DNA from: Eimeria necatrix
Taxonomy: Eukaryota; Apicomplexa; Conoidasida; Eucoccidiorida; Eimeriidae
Reading direction: 5' to 3'
Assembly (NCBI RefSeq): GCF_000499385.1
Contig: NW_013651666.1
Span: 79,501 to 143,500 of the forward strand
Length of the DNA: 64,000 nucleotides
The position numbers and the translations under genes are program-made. Positions 24,701 to 38,278 of the stretch are shown in pieces (within the stretch, counting starts at the first letter, position 1; each line of letters starts with the position of its first letter). The notes beneath the pieces were generated by a model. The model was not told the origin of the DNA and did no database searches. It saw only the letters and a list, made by a program, of their open reading frames with translations.

Positions 24701-27700
24701 GCTGCATTAGCGAAGCAACGGGAACGTCGCGCAAGAGCGAAGAAGCGCATGCTAGCCCTCCTGAAGAGCAAACGAAGAAACAAAAATCAGAGCCAGCATC
24801 TTCTCAGCAACTAGGAAGAAGGCCCACGGTATATAAACACGTTGGGCATCAACGGGGACTTCGTAGGTGGTAGACGCGATAGCCGAATCGACAATAGACC
24901 TTCTTACCATATGCTGAGGATGAAGGGATACAGCCTGACACCTTATTCGCTTCACTTGTTGCAGCATCAGCAAAACTGTAGGACCCAGTAGCAGCTTGCT
25001 TTTCAAACGTTCCTATCCCCAGGCCGGCAGAAAGACAAGCCACAGCCCAAGATGCGAATTGCAGGGCTTGTAGCATTGGTACGACGGCCTCGTCTTCCTG
25101 CTGCCCTTCTTCTGAAGGGGGGAGATGCGTTTCGCGTTGCGGTTCCTTTCGTTTCAGCTGGTAAATGCGATCCTTAATAGAATAAATGAGGGCCAGGCTG
25201 ACAGCGAGTAGGTCAAGAAGACTATCTCGAACCCCTTCCTGCTGCAATTGCTGCGACACTCGGCACAGTAGCATTGTTCCTGCTTGCAACAATAGTGGGT
25301 CTGTTTCCAGGAGAAGTAGCACAGCTGGAACGCACAGGAGCAATTCTTGCTGCACGTGATAAGGGGCTGCTCGGATGTGGTTGGCTGCAGCTGCTAGCAG
25401 CTCGATTTCCCCCAGCAAGGATCTGCAGCTGCTGCTGCTGCTGCCTTGTTGCAACAATGCCGTGTGGTCACGGAGCAATACTGCAACATGAGGGACAAAC
25501 AGTAGTAAACCACGTGGACAAAAATGCCCTAGTTCCTGAGCTAGCTGCAACAAGCATAGCCCTGCAACCGTAGGGTCAAGAAGGAAGTCATCTTGCTGCT
25601 GCTGCCGTTGGCTATGCTGAGTCAAAAGGCGGGCTGTGTCCTGCTGTTGCGGGGATACGCCACAGCAGCAGCTGAGGTACTCTGTGAGGCACGCGTCTAA
25701 CAGCGTCGCTGCAAGCTCCTCCAGTGTTTGTTGTTGTTGCTGCTGCTGCTGCAGTTGCTGCTGCATTCTCGGGAGCAGCAGAGGCACCAGAGAAACCTCC
25801 ATGTGCTCTCGCGCAGCAGCAACAAAACTCGCCAGCATGCGTATTGCCCTCCGCATGTTTAGGGAGCTGCATGTGCTCGCCGATCCGCGTGCAACTGCTG
25901 CAGCAGCAAGGGGAGACCCGCCACAGCACTGAAGTGCTCGCTCACTTCGTGGCGTCTGTGTTGCTGTTTCATGAGCTGCTGCATTTTCCTCTCCCGCCGA
26001 AGCGGCAGCAGCAGCATGAGGCTTGGAAGTAAGGAACCGCACGACTTCAGAAGCAAGTGCACCAGTAACAAAAGACTTTGTAGGGGCGTGGTCTGGCGCA
26101 GCTGCAAGCGCCTCAATTAATAGGGAGCGGCAGCAGCGCGCTGTTTCACCGAGTGGTGAAGCAGCAGCGCAACCCCGCGCCACGCGCAGCGCCTGCTGTC
26201 TCACCGAAGGTGCTGTCTCCTGCAGCACCACGTACCGAAGAAACCGCAGTAATCCTCCAATCTCCTCAAGCCACGGAGACATTGTAACTCGAGCCTGCTG
26301 ATCCTGCTGCTCACCACCGAGCATTTGTTGGCTGCTGCGGTGCAATGCTGCTGCAGCTGTGGTTTCCCGCTGTTGCTGTTGCAATGCCGTGTCGAGAAGG
26401 GCTAATGCGCGCTCTCGTACACCAGGAGACGAGTCTGCCAGCGCCTGAGGCAAAAGCAAGGGGATGCGGCTGCTGCTGGTGCTAGCGGAGACTTGCAGCA
26501 AAGACGGCCGCCATGTGGCACACGCATGCAGAACAGAAAGCGCCGCCCTCCTGCACCTCAAAAAACGCAAACACCGAGCAGATATGGAAACTGGGAAGCG
26601 ACGAAACGCGCAAAGAAGCAGTGAACGGTAGGCGCAGCAGCAGATATACACACTTCGTACCTTACAGAAGAGCGAGGATCCCCTGCAGCAACCTGAACTG
26701 CATGGAGCAGCAAGTCCCCAATCTGTTGCAAAGCCGACAGAGCGAGCCACCGCCAAACAGATGCAACCAGCTGCTCTTGCTGCTGCTGGAGCGTGTTGTT
26801 GGGGTCGACTCCTGCAGCAGCAGCATTAGCTCCGAAGGGCAGAAGCAAACCCACATCTCCCGCCGCCGCTGCCTCCCATTCTATATCTATTATGAGGTGC
26901 AGCATACTGCTGCTGCTGTTTGGGCCGGCGCCTTTGCAGCCGCCTTCCTTGAAACTCGCGTCCTCTTCTTCAATGCGTTTCTTGCTGGTGTTGGTACTTC
27001 TGCCAATGATTAGCAGCAAGAGGCAAGCCATTGCTGCTTTCGAGTGCTGCAGAAGCAAACGCCTATGAGAAAGCCGCATGATGCGGGTTGCGGCGCTCGC
27101 AGCAGCGGCAGAAACAGCTGCAGCAGCAGCAACCGGAGTTAGCTCTTGGCCGCTTTTTTTTGACGTGCACTGCGTTGCAACTGAAGCCACCCTATAACTG
27201 CTGCTGCTGCTGTTGCTGCAGCCATTCGCAAGCATGAGCAGAAGACAAAGAAATGTGAGCGGCTCATCTAGCACACACAGGAGCATTGAGCTATCGGCTA
27301 TGCCCTCCGCCGCTGCTGCCGCTGCTGCCGCTGCTGCTGGGGTAGTCCCTGTGCCACTTGCAGGCATACCCGCAACAACTGAAAGCCATGCAGCGGGGCG
27401 GAGTCTGCCTATTGCCTCTTGTAGAGATGCGGCAACGGCCCGCCGCAACTCGCAGCCCATGCATATCCAGTGCTCGGTTGCCCCTGCCGCTGCTGCCTTG
27501 CCTGTGGCTGCTTCTCCATGTGATTTCCGCAAGCCACAGTCGCAGCAGCTCTCGATGTGCTGCTGTGCTTCCTTTGCTGTTTCAGCTTTACTGAGGCTCC
27601 TGCTTTGATCCAAAGAGGCCGTGCGTGTGCCCACCGATTGCTGCTTTTCCTTGGACTTAGCGCCTGTCAAGCGTCGACGAGTCGCCGCTCTTGCTGTTTC

Positions 27701-29060
27701 AGCATTTGAGTTCAGGCACGCATTTTCGGGCAAATGGCAGTGTTGCTGTTGCTCCTGTAGTCGGGAGATGGACGGGACTGGCAGGCGCTCAGCAAAGACA
27801 GCAGGTGCTAAAGCCGACAGAAGAGACAATAGTGCCGTTTGCTGCTGCTGCTGAAGTTGCGTGTTGTCAGCTTCAGCATTCGGACGCAGCAGCCGTGTAA
27901 GCAGCGTATAGCCCACGGCGCGCAGCAGGAGCAGGGAAGCAGGAACGGAAGGAGACAGTGTCAGCTGCAGCAGCGACAATGGCAAATACACACGTCGGGC
28001 CACTGGTGCCGCTGGTTTGATCTTTACCGTGTTCCTTTCTTATATGTGGCTTCTTTATGGAACCGGCATCGTTCTGCAGAAGCAGCTGACCAGAGACGTA
28101 CCAGGGCAAGGTCAGCAATCAGGCGCCGCACAGAACGAAGACACCCGGCAGATGGACGCGACAAAGGCAGCAGCAACTGCTGTTGCTGCTGCAGCTGCTG
28201 GATTTTAGGTGACGCCTCCTCTCCTACTGCGATGGTAATTAGACGGCGGGCGACGTGTCTTGCTGCTGCCGCTGCAGCTTCTGCTGCTCCTTCTGCTGCA
28301 GCTTTCGGCAGTTTTTGTGGCTTCTCGTGCATCGGCTTCACACTTCCCACTGAAGACTCCTTGAAGTGTCTGTAAACTTCATTCGGCAGGCACATAGCCT
28401 GCAATAGGCGCAGGAGGAGCAGCGCGACAGGATGTACTGCTGCTGCAGCAGCTCCTGTTGCGCTCTGCTGTGGAGCTACTGTTTCCTCGTTCTCCTCATC
28501 CATGAAATCGACGGCAGCAGCAGCGGCTGCATGCTTACCGCCGCCCTTCTTACTATTGAACTCGTCTGCGGCCGCAGCAAATTGCTGCAGCACTCCATCA
28601 ATCACGGGCTCACGCAGCTGCGGAACGAACTGGAACAGCTGGAACGACAACAGAGCACACAAACAGCAGCGAAGGAGACAAAGCTTCTGGAGTTCAACTA
28701 GACCAGCAGTGCCAATCGCTACTAGTGATTGCTAGACTCAAGTACCAGGAAGCTCCTCACCAGTAGCAGCAGACCCTCCGCCGAACGAAGAAGAGAAGCA
28801 GCAGCCGCAAAGGAAGGAAGTGCACGAACACCCCAAATGGTACATAACCCGGAAGCAAGGAGATGAAGGTCCTCCATGCTGAAAGCCTGAAGGAGCTGCT
28901 GCGAGACTGCAACGCTCCAAAGGTACCGCAGTCCTTCCAGCAGCCGCTGCAGTGCAGCTGCAGCATCACCTGCTGCAGCTGGGGATCCACCTCCGGCTGG
29001 CCGTTCGTGAGTGTCGAGTTCTACACCAAGCAGCAGCACAGCACGACAGGAGCTCAAAGC
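21730..29060 (-). CDS. SCC2: Large HEAT-repeat protein, probable cohesin loader Scc2/NIPBL
   Basis: Scc2/NIPBL loads cohesin onto chromatin. Coding exons run from about 29060 down to the stop at 21730. They contain many paired helices. One HEAT unit reads DPRSSVRRAALSVLHAC across a splice with perfect phase (donor AG|GTACGA near 26659, acceptor near 26553). It is followed by LLLPQALADSSPGVRERALA and LQETAPSVRQQALRVARG, closely resembling the Nipped-B/Scc2 HEAT core. The C-terminal block with LVYYSELLPQAAALLFCSSR and LLLQEAVGGAGAAFAAGRLQ (about 23640-23470) matches the family's Nipped-B C-terminal signature in spacing. Inserts are rich in Ala, Gln and Ser, and a Cys/His cluster (CCDCG ... HWICMGC, about 27545-27450) may bind zinc. 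The basic then acidic tail (RRRKRRRFGVRKGED) could be a nuclear signal. The first exon of this part starts at a splice acceptor, not an ATG, so the gene continues upstream, most likely into the Gln-rich region ending near 29510. Another giant HEAT protein is the main alternative. Confidence 0.65.
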
Positions 29061-29264
29061 ACTAAAAATTGCCGGTGGTTCAGACAGCCGCAGCAGTCCT
29101 TACTGCTTCAAGCCTCGGCGGTGAATTTCGCAGGTCAGGAAAGAGAGGGGCATGGCAGCAGCCAGCGGCAAACAACAACGAAACCAGGCAAGTCTCAACA
29201 AAACCAGGAATCTTACCGGCTTGTTGGGAGAAGAGTGGCACAAGGGTCTCCCTGCAATGCGTTT

Positions 29265-30885
29265 TTATGCACACAGCCACAGCTGAGACCAAGGACGCGC
29301 AGCTTTCGTGCTCGTGCTGAGCCTTTCCTTCACATTGCAGCCTTGCTTCTTTTTCAGATTCCACCCCCAGTAGGAGCAGTGCCGCCTCCGCATGCAGAGC
29401 AACGGCAACACAGCCGCACAACGAACCAAACGTCCTGCTGCTTTTGCTATTGTCGTTGCTGCTGCACGGACACACAAAGACAGCGCTAGTGATGTTGTGT
29501 AGTGCACGGAAACCCTCATGGCTACTCTGTGCGTGTCACGGGGTGGCTGTTGTATTTGCGATGCAGCAGTTCGTTTGCTAGGAGGTCGTGCTGCGCCTCG
29601 TGAACAAAAGCGCCGTAAGACACACCCTGGCTGCGTAATTCTGTGCATAGGACGTCCACTCCGTTTAGATTTTAGCTCCGGAGTTTTCAGAACTGGGTCA
29701 AGGGCCTGCTGCGGTAGCTGCTGCTCCAGTTTCTGCTCTTGGTGATGCGTTTGCTGCTGCTGCTGTTTGTCAGCGTTCCAGCACAGTAGCTGCTCAAGAC
29801 AAGCAGCACCAGCGGTGCGCACGCTCAGCAAAGCACTGACCAACTCGCAGTGGTCCTCAGCCATCTGCACTAGCACGCTCTGCTGTTGCTGCTCTTGCTC
29901 ATGCTGCTGCTTTAATCGCTCAAGCAGTGGCTGCGCTGCTGTCAGCGCAGCAACAAGAAGAGCAGAGTTATCAGTTAGCGGAAGAGAAGACGAAGAGGAA
30001 GCGCTGTTACACCAGTCCTTCAAGAGTGTCAGCAGCTGCTGCAGTTGCTGCTGATTTTGCTGGTCTCCAACTGAAGCCTTTGCTACTGTTGAGGGGCTCC
30101 TGGCTTTTCCCCTTGACCTGCTGCTACAGCGCAGGGCTGCAGCTGCTGCCATAGCTGCTCGGTTTGTTGCTGCGGCTCCACGGGCATCCTGAGAGGGGCA
30201 TAAAGTTTTAGTTTCCTCTCGTTCTGGAGTGCCTGGTGCCTCTCCTTCTGTAGGTGGCACAGCTCTGGCAGCTGCTGCATCTGCAGCAACAGTTGAGATT
30301 GTTCCCTTCGATGCAGCAGGCTGCTCTTTTTGCTGTGCCTTGACGTGATTCGTTCGTTGCCTACGGGCGGCCTGCTGCTGTTGCTTCTTCTGCTGTTGCG
30401 GAGGCTTGTTCTCGTCTCCGCTGCTGTCGCTGCAGGAGCAGCTGCTGCTGCTACTGCTGCCTTCGACATTCGTTGCAGTGGTCCTATATATTCTACTGCG
30501 GTCAAGGTCTGGCCCTGGAGGCTGCCCGCTCAGCCGGCTGCTACGTCGGCGGTTTTTCTGTGAAAATGCTGGTGCAACTCCAGCTGTTGCTGCTGTACCT
30601 GAACTTTCAGGCCGCGGTCCCGCTGTTGCTTCTTCCGTTTCTGTCTCCAAGGCCAAGTCGGGCATGCTTCTATGGTTGTACAAATTTGTGTGCTTCTTCG
30701 GCGGCCTGCCGCGATGCCTTTGTATCGGTTGTTGCTGCACCTGCTTGTGCTGCTGCTGCTTCTGTTGTTGCTGATTCTGCTGCTCTACTTGCTGCGTGTT
30801 TGAAAATTCTTGCTGTTGTGGCCGCTGCTGCAGATCACCTTCTTTGGTAGGTGCTGCCGCCTGTGGTCGACTTTGTTTGTCCTCT

Positions 30886-30918
<33 letters not shown>

Positions 30919-32528
30919 AGCGGTGGCGGCGGCTCATCGCGAAGGGACGGCGGGAGCACGGAAGGCTGTGCCGTAAAATGGTGCTCAGCTGTGACGATTA
31001 GGCGCTGCTGCTGGCAGCTGCCCTCGCTGTCTGTTGCACCCTTTTCCAGTAGTTGCGTTGACTGGTGCTCATCGTCTTTATCAGCTGATGTGCCAACATT
31101 CTCCTGCTGCGAAAACGGCAAATTTGCAGGCTGCACACAGAACTGTTTCAGCAACAAGCAGCTGTCCTGCGGTTGCTCATGCTGCTGCTGCTGTTGAGGC
31201 TGTTGCCGTTGCATCTGAGGCAATTGCTGCTGCTGCTGCTGCTGCTGCAGCTGGCATGTAATTAGCGAAACCAACCGCTGCCGCTCATTTTGCAATTTTC
31301 CTAACTGCTGCTGCACTTGTTGCTGTTGACGTTGCTCTTCCTGACTAAGTGAGGACAGCAATTTCGCATATTGATCCGGGTATACGGGATGCTGCTGCTC
31401 CTGGTGCTGCTGCTGAGATCCGATGATGCTTTCAAGTAATTTTGGAGGGAGTTCTCCCTGCCGTTGTTGCTGTCGCAGTAGTTGAAGGAGAAGCCCAGGC
31501 TGAGTGCTAAGCAGCTGCTGCAGCCGTGGATTCTGTAAGAGAAATAACTGCAGTTGGGGCTGCTGCTGTAGCACCAACACCAATTGTTGCACTTGCTGCA
31601 GCAAGTGTTGCTGCTTCTGTATTTGCCGGATCGCCCACAAACGAAAAGCAGGCGCGATTACTTGTTGCACGGCCGCTTCCAGCTGCTGCTTCCTCAAAAG
31701 CTGAGGCACAGCATCGGCGGAAGTAGGGAAGAGTGGCAAATCTCCTGTGCCAGCAGAAGCAGCAGGACCTCCTGCAGCAGCAGCTACAGCCATATAGGCT
31801 GCATGCTGCTTAGCAATACGTATGGCTTCAGCATCTCCTAAATAACTACGAGGCTCAGTAGCAGGACACCCAGTAGTGCTGTTCACTGCCGGAGCTTCGG
31901 CGGCGGGCGCCGCTGCTGCTGCTGCTGCTGCTGCTTTTGTTGCTGGTGCCGCCTCAGACAAAGCGGCCCCCTGCAGGAGCAGTTGCCGCTGCACTAAATG
32001 AGCGGCGAGATTCAACTGTTGCTGGCAACTTATTCCTCTCAGCCGCAGTAACAGTTGTTGCTGCTGCAGTAGACGCTGCTCCTGCTGCAGAAGACGTTGC
32101 CGCTGCTGCTGTTGTAGCAGGTGTTGAACGCGCTGCTGCTGCTGATACAGTTCACTCCCTACTGACTGGTGAGACTCTTGCGGCCTTTTCAGAGCCTGTG
32201 CACCAGAGAGCTGTTGGGCATGCTGCGGGCTTGCACATTTCTGCAGAGTATGCAACAGCTGCGGCTGCTGTTCCTGCGTCATCTGCGCTGGTCCCCACTT
32301 TGCCGTTTCTTGCCGCTGTAGCTGGTGGAGCCTCTGCAGTGCCAGATGAGCTACGTCATTATTTGGAACCCTCGTATGCTGCTGAGGCTGCTGTTGTTGA
32401 TTGGCTACGCTCCGTGTTTCTGCGAGGCCCGCCTGCTGCAGCGAAGTGCGGAGCCGTAATTGTTGGAGAAGAAGCACATTCTGTTGCAGCTGCTGCAGGG
32501 AGGGTTGCCCCCGCTCGTTGTTTTGCAT
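29265..32528 (-). CDS. Gln-rich coding exon, probably the N-terminus of the Scc2/NIPBL-like gene
   Basis: An open frame of about 1,090 codons starts at ATG 32528 (MQNNERGQPSLQQLQ). Roughly the first 600 residues are dominated by Gln and Leu (about a dozen long Gln runs). A charged, Ser-rich and basic linker follows (RPPKKH, SQKNRRRSSRLSGQ), then a helical segment (LLTLLKDWC ... AAQPLLERLKQ ... CELVSALLSVRTAGAACLEQ) near 30050-29800. The end of the frame after about 29515 is Arg/Leu/Cys-rich and looks non-coding, so the exon probably ends at a donor near there and continues in the helical exon beginning near 29060. NIPBL also has a long low-complexity, Gln-containing N-terminus before its HEAT core, which fits one gene. 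A separate Gln-rich nuclear protein cannot be excluded. If it is one gene, the full span is 21730-32528. Confidence 0.6.
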
Positions 32529-35500
32529 GACATCCGACTTAGTCGTCGGCAAGTACTATGGTGCCTGCTAGGAGCCTTGGGAAAATGCTAAGGCCCCTTC
32601 GGGCTTGCAGGATGCCCTCAGTTCCCCTCCGCTCAAAACGCCAAAATACTGTCGATATATTTTCACTAAAAAAACGAGACAAAATAAACAGAACAATCTT
32701 ATGGGCCCAGAGGGACTGCACAGAGGTGCCTCCACAACTGGTAAGGTCACTGCCGAGGGATCAAGTCCGCGGGGCTTCAGGATGCAGGGAAGCAACAGCC
32801 AAGGCGGAGTAATACAAACGTGTTATTAACTACGGCATAGCGGATACTATAGAAAATTAAACCGGTCAAAGCATCACTACCGACAGTCCCCCGCCTGCCC
32901 TGTACCACCGATCCAACAACCCCCCAAAACACCACCCAGAGCAGAAGATTGTCGTCTTACCTCTCTGCCAGTAGACTTCTCCTCAGACGCTTCTCACTCT
33001 TTAATTAAATTCTTGTATTTGGGGAAATACTGACCTTTCTTTCATCTGCTTAATGAAATCATACCGCGCGCCTCGTCCGGAGTTGCGAGGAAAATAAACA
33101 GCATGAATAAAACGGTCATAAGCATGCCATGGCTGCTCTACGAAGCTGTGGTACTACATATGAAGGGGAAAAATCTCTGTATACTCCAGAAGCATAAGTT
33201 AGTACAAAATACGGGTTTGACGGGCTGAAGCCGTAGCACTAAGCACCGCCTATCTTTTCTAAGAAGTGCCATGTGCAAGCGGAAGTCGAAGGGAGTGGTC
33301 GTGTATGTGAATGCGTTGGAAAAGTGCCCAAGCCTTGGGGTAATTAGCCATGATGCTTAGCTTATTATCCCCCGTACCACCACCACAGTTAAGGAAGCAC
33401 CGGCACTCCCCGTACAATAAAGTGCGACCGTACGGCGAAGCGCTTGGGTACAGTTACGCTTTCAGGACTAGAAAAAGTCTCGTTCCCTGTTTTCACAAGT
33501 AGACAGGTACTGTGCTCCTTTCTCCATCCTGAAGATGGTCCTCAGAAAAGTAGCGCATTCCACCGCGTCATTAGCTGCCGACGGCATGGAGCAGTGAATC
33601 GCTAGAGGCTTCAATAATATACGTCCCCACTCGCTGCGCGTTTTCTTCCTGCATTGGAAGCCCAGACGGCGCTCCTGTTTCAGGCCTTCAGGAGGTAGCT
33701 TTACCGTGGTAATGCCATGCTGCAAGGCAGCAGTGACAGAAATGGAAGCTGTACACCTGCCCAACTACGCCAATTGGCAGGAGGACGAGCTGCAGACACC
33801 TCTAATACTCAGAGTTTCCAATTTTCTCTTGATCAAGTAATCCTCTGCTCCTGACAGGAAAGTGAAGCGAATCGGCTGCGTCTCGTATATGCTTCAAGGG
33901 GCTAAAACGTTTGTCATAATCTTGTATGTGTAAATGCTCGAGGTCTTACACGACCTAGATATGTGCGACCAGCTGTCGGCTATATTTTATCTCCTGCCAC
34001 ATATGTATTACACTCGGTAATAGAGAGCGGAGGGCTCCATTGTGAACAACCACTAATGTTAAAGGCTAGCGCGTTTTGCGACTGAAAACAGCAGAGCGCT
34101 CAAAGCATGCGAATCAATGGGTTTATATACTGTGTAGAGTTGTTTTAATATGGAAGAACAAGCTGCCGCCACCCTAGTTTCAATCTGAAAGTGCTTGCCT
34201 GCTCACCTGGAGATGGTGGTGGTCATTCCAGCATACACGGCCGCTGGTGCGCGTACGGACCGCGTAAAGCAAAGTTCACGCTGAACTTTTGCTCTTGATT
34301 TCTCGTTTCCAAAATATTGACTTTGTGCTACTACTTTGCGGTAGTGAGGCTTTTTTGTGGAACATAACTTTTCACAAGTACACAGCCAGAATGTACCACG
34401 GCACAGTCGAAGCACATGACGGGATGCCTGCATTTCCGCGGACTCCGTACCCTTCCACCAAAGTCTGCCAGCTCGTGCAACATATTGCTGCAGTGCACCC
34501 TACTTAACTATTTCTACGATGAATGAAGCAGCAGGCTGCAAACGAAATTGACAATACGGTGCACTTCGACGAGCAACACGGATGGCATCGTGTGTTTTGA
34601 ATGCGGGAGGCAAGTGACGTTTGATGGGAGACTGTCCCTTGCGGACTTTGAAGGCTCCGTAATCAGGCGAAGCCTGCAAGAAGTGCAGGGGTAAACGTCA
34701 CTACATACACTACGGCTTGTTCGGCTTCACCCAGACCAAGGCAGGAGTGCTACGAAGGGGTCTGTTACAATTACAGGCCCCAAGAGAGGGAAGACAAGTA
34801 CCAACAATTCAACGGCAAAAGCTGAAAGCTGCAGGATACGAATATCCCAGGCGTCAGCGATAACGCTGCCGTGTTCTGTTGCCAGAAGACCAAATGCCAT
34901 CGACGCCTAGTCCATAAGAGCGCGAAAGCTGTTTCAGCAAGGCAAAACGATAACATAGATTGAACCTACAGCAGCGCCCAAGGCATGTGTTGAAAAGGTG
35001 GAGCAGAGCTCACTGGAGATGAAGGTACCTTCCGTAATTTTTAGCGCTCAGTCTAAGGAAGAGGACAAGGTGGACTAGCCACATGAGAATTCCCACTGAT
35101 ATGTCCTGAAAGTAATACCGCAGTGGTGACGCAAGTAACTGCATACCGAGTTGTCAGCGAAAAGCCGGACACTATTGTACAGCGCGAGGAAGACAGTTAT
35201 TCCTATCTTCGAGATACTTGGGCTTGATTTCGACGCGCTTCTGGGCAAAGATGCAGTACGTAGCCCGATCACAGTTTAGCGGCTGGGGCTGTGAGCGCGC
35301 CGCCAGCATCAGTACTGCTGTTTCACGGTTGCCCTTGAAGAGCAGCTGCATCTCAGCTGCATGGTGACCCGGTTGTTTTATCGCGGAGTCACAAAACCTT
35401 ACAGTCAAATTATTGTCAGGTAAAGACATTCACGTGATGGATGTGCTGTCTTGATAAATCCAGTACCCGACGCTGCCTCCTCGCAGTGGCTTGTTTGAGA

Positions 35501-38278
35501 CTGTAGACATTCTGGAAGAGCGCTCATTTCGCTAGCGCTCGCAATCAAGATGGCGAAGCCGTCAGAGTTAATTTCCAAGTTCCCCTGAATTTTTCATTTT
35601 GAATCGCCGTACATGCGAATTTGCATCACGTTATGTGGCGAATCTGTGTACCAGCTAGTTTTGAGTTTCTTTGTCGCGTGCTCTGCAACCACCACGATCA
35701 CATGACAGCAGACCATCACTGACCATAAAGAGGCCTACCTAGCCCTCAACAGACAACACTATTGTCCGGGCAAGCTTGCTCGTACAGAAGCATGTGTGAA
35801 GCTCTGCATTCAGTCTCATGCGTCTTCATAACTCACTTGGAAATCGAGGATTCCTTCAGCAGCTGGTCATTCCATCTCGCCATTGAATTCAAGTCAGTAC
35901 AAACCTAAAAGCTGACGTGTCACTCTCTGTCTCCTATAATGACATCATTTTGGCGCCTGGTGATTCTCTAGGTAAAAGGGTATACTTCATTTGCAGGAAG
36001 ACGCTGTCGACGGCACCTGCCACTTTTTGTCGGCCGTTTTATTCGCAATCACAGTTTCCCTAAAACGTTCATTTTCTGTGGACGCTGTCATTTTCAGTTC
36101 TACGTGTAGCAGCAGTTCTGTGATCGGCTTAGCATTTATCAATCTTTTCCGCCCATCATCCTTGGGAGATGAGTACACAAACACCCAAATCAACGACACA
36201 CAATTTCGCTGATATGAACACAAATTATGTACGTAACATTCTTAAGAAAGCCGCATGCCAGGATCTGCCAGTGCTTATGTACGTTACTGTAGTGGCTGAT
36301 GAAGTTTATCTTTGGTATTTATCACAGTAAACGAGTAGGCCTCTCCGTTGCGCAAAAAGTATCGTGCGGAGAAAGGGAACCGACACTGACTTCATGAAAA
36401 GGCTTGCTTAAGGATCTCCAGTGTGTTTGCTTTTGGGACAACGACTAGCCAGCCAGCGCATCCAAAAAGTGTATACGCAAGGCAGTGCCGGTATTACAAC
36501 TTCAGCATCTTTTTTGGGAGGCTGAAACTGTTTATTGTGGGATTAGGGTTGCGACTGTAAGCCCCGCTTCCTGTTTAGCACTCGCAGCCCTGTCTTCATG
36601 TTTCGTACTCGCAGCCCACAGCTTCGGGGGAAAAGACTTCACGCTGCTTCTAAGTTAATTATTGGACGAACCTAATGCTTAAGAGCGCCGTATAACATAT
36701 AAATGTTCCTGTCTAGCGCTGCCTCGTTGAGGTCACAACTCTGTGACCTGTCCCTTTGTGAACATACATACATGGCACTAGTCAGCCTCTTTCCCTACCA
36801 AAAACCGTTCTAGCTCCCCGGATGCCCCATTTGTGTTAATCGTGATCTTGTAGAGAGATTTTTGGAGCTTTTATATTCAGCTTACCAGCGCAGTAACCCT
36901 CTCGCTGCCTGCCACTGTGCCAACGATAACCCGTAGCAACAACTGGTGACCAGCTTTGCCCACGCCTCTACAGCTCCAATCAAGCATATCAAATATAAGA
37001 CATACTGAGAAGCAAAATACCCAACATTTCCTTTCCTAGACGTCAAGCATGTTCTCCCAACTTCCACGCCAGACCTCTCGTACTTTCATTCACCTCAGAG
37101 GCATCCCATACACATGGCTTTTGAAGACAAAAAGCTACGCTAAGCACGCTTGCAATATATTCTTATACAAATTTTAGCCTTGGCCCGAAGCGCATTCATC
37201 GCTTGGACGTGCCCACTGTAGACGAAGGCACCCTGAACAAAAAGCCCAGTGTGACTAGCTGCAGCTGCAGCAGCCAGAGGCCCCTGTATGCCTATATGCC
37301 ATATTCCTCAGTGCTCGCGTAGTCTCACTGCGAGCGAACCACTAGCCCATTACGACGCAGCTTTAACGGGAAGCGTAAAGCTGCATTGCATGCAGCGTCC
37401 GAGGCCCATGGGCAAAACTGCAACACAAGCACGAGCAGCCGCAATAGTAGAGCCTATCAGGATAGCCATTGGGCGTGACACATTAATTTTGAAGGCAGAA
37501 AACTGTGCAAGCGTCAAAAATACCCGGCTGCGTCTTGCTGTGGGTGAGCGTTGCGGGGCGGCAGCATTCAGGGAGCTACAACAGCGACAGTAGTAGCAGG
37601 AATAACATACACGGAAACAATCACGAATTTCCCCTCAAGAAGCTGTGCAAATGTGAAGCAACTCGAAGAATTCGTTAAGGAATCCTCCGGCAACAGCAGC
37701 AGCAGCTGCCGAGAGGCTGCTGCAGCAGCAACAGCAGCAGCAGCACCGCATGGGCGGGCTACTGCAACAGTAGCATCACCATCAGGTGCTGCGCGCAGCA
37801 TTTCATCTGCCCCAGGACCTTTGCATGTTAATTGCTTCCTTTCTTTGTACTTCGCTTGGCGGTTGCTGCAGCATCAGCAGCACCAGCAGTGGTGGAGCAG
37901 CAATAGGAGCAGCAGCAGCCGCAGCGGCAGCAGCTTCCGCATAGGTCGCGGGAGTGAACTTCTCCGAGTAGGGATATAGGATTAAAACAGAGTGTCTGTG
38001 CACCTGAGAGCTACGGCGCGCGCGTTCAGTAGCACATATTCATTTTTGGCGTCGCGGCCCGTTATAACAGGAGCATCAGGAGAGGCGGCGGCAGAGGCAG
38101 CAGGAACAGCAGGAACACCAGCAGCCCTTCACGTTTGCGCTCTTGCAGACCATTCTTCTTTTCGGATCACTCGTCGCTTGTCTTGTTGCTCTCCGTGGAC
38201 CCTCAGGCGTTGCATCGTCATCATTGTCACAGTGAGCAGAAGGCAGTGGCAGCAGCAGCAGCAGCAGCAACAGCCAGA
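32529..38278. other. Long gene-poor stretch
   Basis: About 5.7 kb with no protein family recognised. 32.6-37.2 kb is almost free of CAG repeats and its open frames are short and overlap on both strands. From 37.2 kb CAG tracts reappear. A 101-codon frame at 37288-37593 (+) contains protein-like text (PIRIAIGRDTLILKAEN) and ends near a possible donor, so a small or spliced gene there is possible but unproven. Ala/Ser/Gln frames at 37.55-38.27 kb on both strands follow the CAG repeats and were not called. The last part probably contains the promoter and leader of the zinc-finger gene starting at 38279. Confidence 0.5.

Noticed and set aside
37288..37593. Possible 101-codon gene on the plus strand
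   Set aside because: The text is partly protein-like but there is no family match, no partner exon and no codon or repeat signature to separate it from chance.
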